Below, piece by piece: positions 48,401-61,435 of a stretch of DNA of 64,000 nucleotides. The notes under the pieces were generated by a model. It did no database searches and was not told the origin of the DNA. It saw only the letters and a program-made list of their open reading frames with translations. The translations under genes were made by a program, and so were the position numbers. Each line of letters begins with the position of its first letter. The first letter of the stretch is position 1. This DNA comes from Chamaea fasciata (taxonomy: Eukaryota; Chordata; Aves; Passeriformes; Sylviidae): positions 84,408,087 through 84,472,086 of the forward strand of contig JARCOQ010000002.1 in NCBI GenBank assembly GCA_029207755.1, read 5' to 3'.

Positions 48401-51400
48401 TTATTCTCTGAGGCAATTCAGCTGCTGTTATTTTTCAACAAGTAATTTATGTTTTTTTCCTCATCTAGATGACCCTCGGGGCAAACATCAAAAAAAAATC
48501 CGAAGCAAAACCCAGAATTACCTTAATCTTTATGCTGTAGATGGGCTGCGGACCCTCTGTATTGCAAAAAGAGTAAGTAAATGCAGGCTTTTAGTTTGCT
48601 TTTAAGAAGAGTCTTGACAAAGATTACTGAAGGTATTTATTATTTTATTGTTCTTGATTCGTAACTTCTTTTTCATTTTATTCAGTAAAGTATGAATGCC
48701 TTTTTCATCATCTTGACTGTGCCCTCACATACTCTTTGTGATAGGTTCTCAGCAAGGAAGAGTATGGCTGTTGGTTAAAAACTCATTTAGAAGCAGAATC
48801 CTCTATTGAAAATCGCGAAGAACTGCTGTTTCAGTCAGCACTGCGGATAGAGAAGAATCTGCATCTGCTAGGTAATGAAATGAGAGCTGGACATGAAATT
48901 AAAATGTGATAAAAATTCTGAAAGCTTGGCTATGAAATCCGTTCTTTCCCTTAAATTGTTTCTGACAGTATAGAAATTGGCTTCCGTGGGACTTTATCAT
49001 GGCTGTCATGTGCAGCACCACAAAGGAATGGGATATAATTAACATAAAAGACATACCCTGTTTTCCTTGCTCCTGCCAACATTTTATCACTAGTGAAATA
49101 AGTGGAGTAATACCAGGGATGAATTTGACACAATAACATAAATGGGAGCTGCTGCTCTAAACAAGAAGAGGACTTGCCCCAAGCACTCTACAGAATTTCA
49201 TTAGCTCAGTGCTGCTTCAACAAGTCAGAGACTTCCCTGATTACAGGGGCCCCAGAGACACACCTAAAGCAAAGCTCACAAACTACATCTGTGAGAAGCA
49301 TTAACTTCCATATACGTCAGGTTCAGCACACGCACTCAGGGCCTGTGTATTCTGTGGCAAGGGTTTGCAGTTAAAATCAGTGTGTAAAAAGTATTGCAAG
49401 AGCTAAGTCATACCCTTTTGAGTTGAGATGTTGAATGCACTGAGATACTAAAATGTATTTATATACACTGGTACCCCATACATCCAACTGCTTTCTCTGG
49501 CAAAGGAAGTGGGACAGCCATAACGCTGTGGGAGAAAACGACCTTCAGTAATTGCCAGCATGCCTATCTCTGGGAGACAGATCCCCCTCACCCAACTTTT
49601 AATGCATCTTCTACAGATCTCTAAGCCTCAACATAAACCAGTAGGGAGACAAAAAAAGTGTAGTTCATTTGGTCCGACTTAGATATCTGCTTTAGGATTA
49701 GATGAATCATGCCCTTGAAGTGTCTGGCTCTCTTCTATGACTTAAAGGGGGGCATGAGTTGCCTAATTTGGACCAGAGTAATCAAGATCCCACCATGGGC
49801 TTACCTGTTGGCTCTGTCTGCAGTCTAAAGTGAAAAAAAAAAAAAGGAAAAAAAAAATGAAATACAGCTGCTAAACAAATAAGTGAGCTCTGGCCAATAG
49901 TAAACTATCAGTTCAGTCATTCCCTAAGAACTTCATACTGTGGTTTGTAGCTTGCGATGATCATCATTAGGCTGTGGGAATAAAAATTCAGTCTGGAATA
50001 TATTTTTCTTTATTTGGATAGCAGTAGCTTTCCCAAAATTACCCTAAGAATGTGTTTTCATGTAAATGACTGGTGCTCAGAGTTGAGGGGATTTCTATTG
50101 TTAATTTTTTTTTTTCCAAGACAAAAACATAAAAGAAACAATTAGCTAAGAAAAGTTTATTCTGTTTTTCCTGTTGTTCCAGGTAACTTGCATGTCCGTT
50201 ACTTCCTCATCTGCTAGTGGCAGGGCTTGCATTTCCTCACGTTGAAGTCTCTCTGACATTCAGTGGAGCACTAATGCACCAGTGGTGACACTGAGCTTGG
50301 TCCTGAGTGGCGTTTCGCCACTTTCCATATATATGAAAATCTTGTCTCATTCAATTGATTTATGTAAGCGTAAAACAGATACCCAGTCTCTTATAACAGG
50401 TAGAAAGATGCATTGAAAGCATGAAAATAAACATTTTACTTTCATATCATGGTCAACAGATTTATGATTTATTCTCTGCTATATCTCATTTGGACATCAG
50501 TGTCTTTCTGCAAGAGCAAAGAGCAGCAACAAGGCACAAAAAGGTTCATATTTGCAGTCTAATCTGCTGTTGCCAAGCTGCAGTCCAGCTGTTATTCCCC
50601 TTCAAAAGTGGAATTTCTAGTGACCCACTCTCTTCTTCCTGAGAAAAGGCAGTTAAGAACTTCAGGAACTGAAATGATCTCCAAGAACCAATAGCTTCTC
50701 TAGCAACATTCAGCAGAAATTACGTAGATAGAGAGCGTAGAGGCAATAAGCCTTGTGAACCTCTGGGACTAGGAGTGGCATCTGGTTGCTTTTGACATTT
50801 TAAATTCTGGATTTGTTTATTGTTGATGCAACTGTTTACCACAGCTACTTTCCTTTCTTCCTCCTCAATACCCCCAAAAAGCTGCCCAAATCTTGCAACC
50901 ATTGGTAGTTTAGCTGTCTCCCAGTAAAAGTGGCTGCTGGTTGTTTTGGGTTTTGTTTTGTTTTGTTTTTTAATCTAAGCTTAAAATTTAAGGGCAATCT
51001 TAGGCATTCCTTTAATATGGAATATTTTGGGGTTTTTATGTGCTTAGGTGCAACTGGCATAGAGGACCGTTTGCAGGATGGTGTTCCAGAAACCATTGCA
51101 AGCTTGCGCAAAGCTGGGTTGCAGATTTGGGTTCTTACTGGAGACAAGCAAGAAACAGCTGTTAATATTGCATATGCCTGCAAGCTACTAGATCACGATG
51201 AAGAAATCATCACCTTGAATGCTGAATCACCAGTAAGCAGATCTAATATACAAGCTGACTAATGAACTAGTTTTGCTTTACTTTCAACGTGTGGAAAGTT
51301 TGATTAAAAGTTTTAATTAAAAGCAATTAAAAGTTTGATGGCTTTTTTCCTTTTCCTCTTTTTTTTTTTATTTTTTTGCTTCTTTTCCTGCTTCATCTAT

Positions 51401-54400
51401 AATTTCCAGGTAGGACATGTCTTTAAATACTTTTCAGTGAATCATGCTTCTAAACCATAGCCTCATGTATCATAACCTTACTGAAAACATGTAACTGTGT
51501 GAAGTGAACTCTACCATGAATGAAAATATGCTATAGCAGCATAAATCACTTTCTTTGGTATGCATTCTCAAAACATCCCTATTTCTGTTTCTTGGCACTA
51601 ATGGGTCTAAAGAGCAACCTGTTTTTAAATACATGTTGAGAAAGAAAGCAATTGATAACTTACTGAGAATTTGTCCTTTATTTTATGCCACTGAAATGTA
51701 GTATTTAGATAACTCAGTCATTCATGTTTTCTCAGGTGGCTTTCTCTCTGGAGATAGAAGCAATATTTAAATTTTGATGCTAACAGTGAGAGGCAGAAAA
51801 CCACACCTACAGTACTGCCTTGCTTCCTAACAGACCTTTTCTAATCCTTCTGAATTACTGATCTTTCCTCTGGTCAACTTGTTGCAAGCAGTCACAGAGA
51901 GTTTACTGATACAGTCTAACATACAAGGAACCAGACTGATAGTGCTATAGTCCTTTTTTGGGGTGATAAAATTGGACTTCAGATCAGCAGAGGAGAGGTA
52001 GGCCATCAGTATTCAGCTCCGATTTCTTTCAAAAAGGAAGAAAAGATAACAGCATTTTGAATTCTTGGGTGTATCAACTGAACTGGTAAATTAATTTTCT
52101 ATGGTTTTTCTTTTTAGTCATACTTTGCTGTAAGACCATGAGCATTTCTTTTAAATGTTCGTATATTCTCAATAACATCTTCTAGTTGAGTATGGCTAGG
52201 AGAGAGATTTCAGCTTAAATAACCTTTAATTGGCCTTTAACAATGCATAACTCTTTGATCTGAATTGTGGGCGTATACATGGTGTTCATCACCATAATGG
52301 TGTTCATCACCCTACTTAACTTGGTACCAATTATATATCATTTCCCAGCACTGTTATTCTGAGAAGGAGCTAAAAGAAATTAATTTAGGATACAAAAGTG
52401 CATGTTAAGGAAGAATTAGATTTTAAGCCTTTCTACTCTTTACTGTTGTCACACCTTCTGCAAGAATTAAGTGCATTCAGAACAAGTAGAAGATTATTAG
52501 AAATTAAAACTTTAACAGTGCAGAAAATAATACATTCCCCATTATTAGTTATGCCTTAACATACAGCAAACAGAAGCCTTTGAATACATGTTCTTTTGTC
52601 TCAAGCATTTTTATTTTGAATTTTTTTTCAGGAGACATGTGCTGTCTTGCTGGAACAGTGTCTGCAATGCGTAGAGTCTAAATTTTCAAACACAATAGAT
52701 GGAGCTACTGGAAACATGACTGTTGGGTTCACCCCTCTCTATCCACCCTCTTCCTCTGTGCTTTCCAGCTTGGGCCTAGTCATTGATGGAAGGACTCTAG
52801 CTTATGCCCTGGAACCTGCGCTAGAAGATAAATTTCTTACACTAGCCAAGCGATGCCGTTCAGTACTGTGTTGTCGCTCTACCCCACTCCAAAAGAGCAT
52901 GGTAGTGAAACTAGTCAGAGACAAACTCAAAGCAATGACCTTGGCAATAGGTAAATACCTCAGTTTATACTACACTGCCTTGATGTATACTATGTCTTGA
53001 AAGTTTTGATTTTTTTGACATGCAGTAGGACCCTCCCAGCTGACTCACAACTGAAACAGCCTTCCAGTTTTGTCTGAAAACATGTTGGACAATTCTAATA
53101 TATTTATTCTAACATATTTACTCAAATCCAGGATAGAACTCTGGAGTAGTATTAGGGATTTCTTCCTACAGAAGTTAGGTAATCAGGACCCAGTTATGCT
53201 GAAAGGTTTTGACATGTCTGAACACAGTTGTGAAGAATTGGGTTATCTTATGCTGTGCAAAACACCATTTTGCAATCACTGTATTACACCCAAAAAGACT
53301 GTGCTCAGTGTTGCTTCATCCAATCATGCTTAAACTCAAGGCTCTGTGTTTATCATCACAAGTCAGCCATACAGCACCGGCTGTGACTTGGCCTTGTTGT
53401 TACAGGGAGTGGATTACAGCTGGTATCATGCCAACTCTTACACTTCTTCCCACCTAATCACTCAATTGGCAAAGGGGAGATTTTGGCAGTCCATCTGTCT
53501 TAAGTTTGACAAGATATTCCATGTTTCTATGATTTTTACACAAGTCAACCAGCTCTTCTTTCCCTATCAAGTTTAGGTTCATGTTTCATTAGAAGATATG
53601 ATTTCAGCACATACTGTCGGAAATACACTTGCTTTCTACCTGTATTGGTTAATTATAGCTGGAACACATGTGGGTGGGACCTGCCCAGGAGAAACTCTAA
53701 GTACATATAATAATTGCCAGACTTGTGTGACATCAACATCACCAAGTATGTGCTGATTATCACAGTCTTCATGCTCAATATATCTTGCTCAAATATGCCT
53801 CCCTCCTACTGAATTTATATCTTTGGCTAACTGACTGTGGACATAATCATTTGCATATCTTGTAAAAAACATCTGGCTCGTTAACTTGAATTATCCAGAA
53901 AACACTACTAGAGACTGGGCAGCTTGTATTTTCATTCTTTCGGAGCATCTTGAGCCTACGAGTTGAGCTTAAGCTCCTGCTCTGGTTTAAAGCCTAGCTA
54001 TATGCATCCTCCCTTTTAACCAACGTGAGCTAACTTGGGTTGTATCACACAGTCACAGACATCGGCTTTGTCTGGTGGGCGGACACCACTCTTACACCTG
54101 CCAACAGCAGGGAAACTGGCAACCTGTGGTGTGTACCTCAGCCACTGAAGTTTGAAACCAAGTGTCTTGTCATAAGCTGATACAGTATCATTTTCTATTA
54201 GTACACTGGCTGTACAATTAAGAGCTTAAGAACTAGATACATATCTCATTCTGATATCCTTTCTATGGCACCTATCACTTGTGGTATCATGGTTGGAAGC
54301 AGAGTAGGGGATGGTGACTCTGCAACCATTCCAACTAAATCTACCAGTCTTGGGTGTGTTAAAAATCTTGGACTGGTCAGCCCTACTCTTTTGACTTTTT

Positions 54401-57400
54401 CTTTCATTCATCTACTTTTTAACTTGTATAAGTATTTTTACAGTGTAGACATTTTCATTTGCTTTAGGGCTTCTTGCACATTTAATTCTTAGTCATTCCT
54501 GATTGCAGGCAGACTCTTAATCAGGAAGCAGAAGTATTGGGGATGCTTATTGTCAGCCTTCTACTGTTTTACTATTGGTGCAGTTCAGGCCTGACACCTG
54601 AATTTTAGGTATTATTAAAAAGAGATGGATCTGTTTTATTGTTACTTTCCTGTGATAAAAAGGTCTAAAAAGATCAGAGTGTCTTGGAAATTTTGCAAGC
54701 TTTGAACCTTATATTCTAAAGGTGTATCTTTTTCCATACCCAACCAACGCTTTGTAAATATCTCTCTTACTATACTCAACCAACATTGAATAACTGTTTT
54801 TCCTTTGTTTTGTTGCTGCCAACTGTTGTTGGTCTGCTAATGACAACAAAACTGCATTTTTTCATCTTTAGGTGATGGTGCTAATGATGTCAGCATGATC
54901 CAAGTGGCAGATGTTGGTGTGGGGATCTCTGGTCAAGAAGGCATGCAGGTAATGTTGTTCATCCAGTGGAAAGCACTCCCACGAGAGTGTGAAACAAACA
55001 CTTTCCATAGGTCAGATTGTTCACACTTCTCTGGACAGTCAGCACAAATAAAGGAAAAGCAGCAAGTTGTGCTGAGGAGTGCCAGTTGTGTCTTATAACG
55101 GTTCTTTCAGCTTGAGTTTGAGCTCACACTTTTTCTGAGATCTGTGATGGGTTTACACACACTCTGCCTTCTCAGAAAATTGAACTTACCAGATCCCTTT
55201 AAACAATATGACTAAAGAAATAATTAGCTAAATAATTGTTTAAAGCAGAAAAGAAGCTCAGCTATGCATTATTTAGGAAATAAGGTTCATCTTGTTCTGG
55301 CTTTTACTGTCCTCTCTCCAGTAGTACTTGGGAATACTTCTATGGAGTGGCTGCACAGGCCAATACAACTGATGTAGCTTATTTGCATGGTGTGGTGGTG
55401 ACCCTTGCCCAGACACCCCCACATCTCACTCACTCAGCTTATTCAGACAGCAAAACAGTAAAAAAAGTAGTAATTGTGGCCCTTAGCAGAATGACTGCTC
55501 CTAACAACTTATAGCAAACCTTATTTGGTTTGGCCACATTTCCAGTCACAAGAAATAGCAGGATTAAGGTGGTTGCCCTGTAGTGTTCTAGATGTATTCC
55601 ACCTTTGATTACTGAATTTACCACTGTGCAAGAGGCACTTCTCTCATCCCCAGAAGACAGGATGAATATGTATAGGATGTATGTATTATCTCAGCCTCCT
55701 CAACTGCTAGCACAGATCAGTTGCAGTGTTAGGACCAGACGTGGCAGTAAGACACAGAGAATGAGGATACCTCATTTCCACAACCTGCCTTGTATTTGGG
55801 CAGGCTGATTGCATGAGAAAACAGAGTAGCTGAGTATATGTCAAATAGCTCTACAAGGAAAGTGGGAAGTGTTTCCATCCTGAGGACCTGAGCAGATGAG
55901 CATGCTCCTTAACTTAGTTACCAGTGGGTGGTTCTCTGACCCAAATTGCATTTTTTGCAACATTGGCTGGATGTTTTGCTCAAAAGGGAAGAGAGGCCTC
56001 CTTCACACAGTGCACAAGTTAGCTATAGAGTTTTATTTCATGGGATTTCATGAATGCTGTTATTTATTTGGGTCAACACACAAACTTATGAAACAAAAAT
56101 TTAGTGAGCTATGTACTTGGGTATCAACTCTGTGCGTTTTCTGAACTCCAGAGCAGCAGAAGCTAGGACAGGTCATTGGACGAAAGTCAGTAGATATTTT
56201 TCTTACTTATCATACACTTTTCAATATGTATGCACCTTCAAATCCTGCATAACTTCTGCAGTATCACTGCAGGCAGTCCAAGCTCCAGAGAGCTCAGAGA
56301 AAGCTGGTTTTGTGGGCTCCCCTCCAAACCTATCAATTCAAAAAAGTCTGCTGCAAACTTTTTTTGGGGTCTTACCACCTCTTACGAACTTACCAATAAG
56401 CTCTGTCATCTATGTGTTAATTCAGATCACTTTTTTTTCTAATGCAGACATAGACTTCTCATAGTATTTTTTTTTGAATCCTTGCCCCTTTATGCCACTT
56501 TCAGTTGAGCTCATACACTTGCAATAACCAGTCCTCAAATCCCCCTGGCTTTTCCAGTGTATCCAGGTCTGAAAGCTATTTTCTCATTACCTCATTAAAC
56601 TATCTGGTTTTATTTCTAAATGAAAGTTCAGCAGAGTAGAAAATGTTTATAGATCCCATCCCTTACTGCAAGTCCTAAGGAACTGCACAGACCTCTTTAC
56701 TATAAACAACTGTCAGAATTGTACACATGCAGGTACTCAGAAGGCGTTGAGCATTTAGATGCCTCAGACAGCAATACTGTCTGATTTATTTTCTTTCCAC
56801 ATTCTGTGGAAGCATGTGGAGCTGGAAGAAAAAAAAAATAAAATGTGAAAATCCAGTGGGTATTTTGAGCCTAAGTAAACATGCAAATGTAATTGGATAA
56901 CACATCTTTCTCTCTGTGTTCCTCACCATAATAAAAATGGAATAAAAAAAGAAAAAAATCGTGACACTTCTCACAGTCTTCTGAGAAGTACTATGTTAGA
57001 AGCACAAATGAAGCTAACGGTTTTGTTTTGACATTGGAATAGGCTGAGATGGAGTGGAGGACAAGGAAGCAGACATAGCATAGCTGTGTTCTCTTCAAAC
57101 TGTAAGATAGCTGTATGTCTGCAAGACAAATCAGACTTCTGTGCAGGGAAGTAATAACAAGTGTGTCTTAGTACCTGAGAAATCCTAGGATGTGTCAACA
57201 TATTAAAAGTGTCTCAGTCTTTATATATATATCTACTGCTTAAATTGCAGTGCATTCTTACACCTTCTCTTGCATACTGTTATAGAGTTTATTTTAATAG
57301 CTTTTACAAGCACCTACTTGGGAAAACTGAACCCTTTTGATGTTTTACCAAGAAAGAGAATTAGGAAAACTTAAAAGGAAATATGCCTCTCATTGAAAAA

Positions 57401-60400
57401 TACAGCCAAAATATACCCAGCAGAATGTAAGGAAGATACTGCTCCTTTGGAGGTTTTCACCTTTCCTCCTGTTATTGCTGAACTGAATTGTGAGAAAAAA
57501 GGTGATACCAAAATAAAAAATGAAATGGAAAATAATATTAAATTAAATCTTAGTGTGATCCTAGGGATAAGGAAAATCATGAAACGACCCTGATAACACA
57601 AGTAGTTCTCATCTAGATGTACAGTACCCAGAAATTCAGTCAGAATTAGAGGGAAACTGTGATTCATTTTGTCAATGCCATCTGACAGTCTGTACAGTCC
57701 CAGAGGATTCTCATGCAATGTGATTTTTTCTCATACATAGTTACAGAAAATGTGTGATTTAAAAAATCCCTCAAAATGCTGATATCTCAGGACAGCCAAG
57801 AAAACTGTATAAACCAGGTCTGCAAATTAAATTAAAACTAGTATTTTTATTGTTTTGTCTTTTGAAGTCAAATCATTATGATGCAACCACTTAATTGTGC
57901 TGTTTTTATCTTATTCTCTGGAAATTCATTTTGCCCTGTAAGTATGCTGTAGTTTTTACAGAGAAAGATACAGCCACCAAGGTCCACACGAACCTTGAGC
58001 CTTCATACTCGTGCAACTGCAACTGCCAGCCATTCTCCCACATCTTGCTTTTTGTTGTTGCCTGTCACCATCTGCAATGTAGGCTGTAATCTCCTCTGAG
58101 TGAGGACAGGGTTGCCTTGCAAGTCCTCCAGGCTGCTGTGTTTGCTCATGGGTATTTCAAATCCATGCAGCAATAGCTGCATTTCATAAGCGCTGTCATG
58201 AATTTCATTCTTCATGAGTACAACTTCCACTGACTGTAGGAGTCGAGAAGATGACTAGATTCATTGTTAGTGTTGAGGGTGGTGCTTTACAATAACGATT
58301 CCAACCTTTGTTTCATTAAAGGCGGTGATGGCGAGTGACTTTGCAATCCCAAGGTTCAGGCATTTGGAGAAGCTTTTGCTTGTTCATGGCCACTGGTGTT
58401 ATTCCCGACTCGCCAACATGGTGCTGTATTTCTTCTACAAAAATGCAGTAAGTGTTTGACTTGGCAGCTTTATGGCACCACATGTTTCCAGGGTTTATTT
58501 TGTGCTAAGTGAGCATTAGGTCAGCCTTCAAATGGTTTATAAATAAGCTGCAAAGAAATTTGCAGAGCTGAAAGACAGCTGGCTGCCATTTGCAGAAATA
58601 CGGGACCCACTCCATAACAGCTACAGTGTGCTGCTGAATGTGCAAATGAAGTAACACAAATAACAAGCACTGCTGAAGAAAAGTTTCTTTACAGAGCAGT
58701 TTTGCAGGATTTAGCTGGCTGGATACAGGAGCCTTCAATGCCAAAGCCGTCCAGCATTGGTCCCAAGTAGCAGTTGAGTGTGTTTTCCCTTCCTGACTGT
58801 ATCTCCTCATTGTTTATGAATCACTGTACATATTTCCTAGTGACTTGAGATAATTTGAGTCCTCTCTGTGTCTCAGATATGGAGAATGGGAAGGTTTTTT
58901 TCTTGATTTATCTTATTTCCAACTAAGCAAAAGAGTTCATTAGAAAGGAAACACACGGTGGTAAAGACCAGACGACGGGTCTGTGTTTCCTCCCTGGTGT
59001 ATGTAACAGAACTCAATAAAGTACTGGGCATCAAGCCAGAAACAGCTCAACTCCTTGGCCTCAACAAAGGCCCTTTGCATTGATCTGGGAGTACAAAGAT
59101 GATTGATTGAAAACAGCCTAACAAGGAAACCAAGAATACCACCAGCTGGGTGGGAGTCACTGGCGGGCACATATATTTCCGCACTTGCAACAGCTACAAA
59201 TCACCTTGGGGGCAAGGCATATGAAGAAGCAAGAGGAGAGCTAGAGCTCTCATACTTCTGTTTGCCTCAGAGGGCAATGTATGAATTCTGTGCAGGAGAC
59301 TGGATTTTGTCCATCAGAAAAAAAAAGTGGCTTTCAGTTTTGTAGAAGTTGCTTTCCGATTTTAATCTAATACTCAGTTTTTATCAGAAGAAAACCATCA
59401 TTTGCTCAAAATTTTGAACGTCACCAGAATACCTAAGGGTGCTAAAGGATTAATGAAGTGTCTTTTTGTCAAAACAAGCATATTAAAATACATTCTGGGG
59501 TCAGAACAGGGACTGCATGCAAATGCCCTTTCAGACACAGAAGAATGAAGGGACTTTGTGATCTGAGTTGCTGCCTGAGTCAGAAATAGCAAGCAGATTT
59601 AAGTGATGCTGTACTGAGTGGAGAGCCACCTGTTGAGGTACAGCAGTGAAATGTGGTGTTCAGATGCATCAGTTTTAAGGCTTGATCCTGAATGATGGTG
59701 AACATCTGTACTTCCACCCCCAGTGCTGGGTGTTTCCAAGATACCCATTGACAGTATCAAGTCTGAACTTCCAAGAGATACATGCATAGCCATCTTACAT
59801 TAAAAATTAAAAAAATAAACACAAAAGTAGTGCACATAAGACACTCCAGCAATCAGCAGCCAGAGATGCTGTTTATACATCGATGCGTTTGTTCAGCTTG
59901 GGTAAAATCTTCCATTTTCTTTGGTTCAACTGCCCTTGATTACAAGTATTATTTCTCATGCCATTTTTAATAAGACATTTTCAGAAGCTACTGCCTCAAG
60001 GCTAGAAAATAACTGAAGACATATCTTTTTGTTGGCTGTGTTTTGGCAGTCTTCAAAGCTTTCTTTGAAATACTTGTTGCTTCTGACTCTAAACTGTAGT
60101 TGGATATCCAGCATATAGACATGAATATGTCTGATGCAGTGCCTGCCCTTAAGGAAAGATTGTTAAAAATGGAAAGATAGGAGCACCTGAACCTTTTGCA
60201 AGGAGAAAATTCTGGATGATTCTCCACAGAGAGTCAAGATAGCTTCACTGCAGATGTTCTGCAATTTTTCTGTTTCTTCACGTGGGTTTTTTTCCTAATT
60301 GTTCATACTGTGAAATTTTCCCTTCTCCACTAGAACCTATCTAATTTAAAATTTAAACCTCACATTGCTGCACAAGCCATTGGGAAACATAAATGACTTA

Positions 60401-61395
60401 TCCAAAAAGATGTTTGGCTTCATGGAGATGATAGAAATACAAGTAAAGTATAAATTACAACATAGCATGACTGAAAATATCTGAACTTGATGAAAAGGGA
60501 TTTCATGTAAACAAAATTTTACCTGCATAAGCATGCACATCTTCTTTCCATTTATACATTGTCTCTGCAAGACAGCCCTGAAAAGTTTTTGACATATACT
60601 TCATTCACTGAGAAATTGTCTCTGGGACCACATTCATAAAACAGTCTGATCTCGTAGGGGAAGAAGGGAAAAATCTTTATGTAAATTTGTTTTGTCTTTT
60701 TCAAAGAGGAAATACACAGAGGCAAGAGAGAACATTAGAAATAAAATTAAAATCTTGTCTAATGCAAAATAAAATTTTGGGAGAAAAAAAAATCTGATTT
60801 AAGCCTCATTTATTTGCATAGCTTTCTTCAACAACACTATTAAGACCCATAGTAGAGGTGGTAGGAAGATTTTCAGTTGACTGTATTTTCATCAAACCAC
60901 CTATTTTTGCTGGAGTCTAACTGTTTTCAAGACAGGTTAGCAAGGCTCTAGAGAGAAAATTTACTGTGTCCAGGATTAGCTGCATTTTGTTTTAAAACCG
61001 TGAGAAAAAAGTACATAAATGCACATATTTATTTTTTTTGAGAAATTACTCAAGAAATTTTGTTTGGTTTTGGGTGTGGAAAAGAAATAATTTTCAAAAT
61101 GTGTTGTGTTGGAATGAAATTGGAACGAAACTGCCATGTCCCAGATAACTATACTGAAGAGGGTAAGCTTTGGTAACTCAGTCTTGTCTGGGCCAGAGGA
61201 AGATATTTTTCTTGAAATACATCTACAGAAACATTTCTAGGTGTTGAGCTTACAAAAATACTACCATTTAACTTTTCCTAGGTTAATTTATAGAATGGGC
61301 TTACTAACAGCAGCTATTTGCTGCTCATATACAAGCCACTTCAATGTAGTATGTAAACTTTGCCTGAGCATTTATCTCCTTTATGTATACATGTG

Positions 61396-61435
<40 letters not shown>

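Larger units (their letters stand above)
43184..48468 (+). other. ATP10A intron 9 (5.3 kb)
   Basis: GT-AG intron with a 19-base tandem duplication (46135-46172) and a run of 17 T (48287-48303). No exon or transposon was recognised. Confidence 0.82.
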
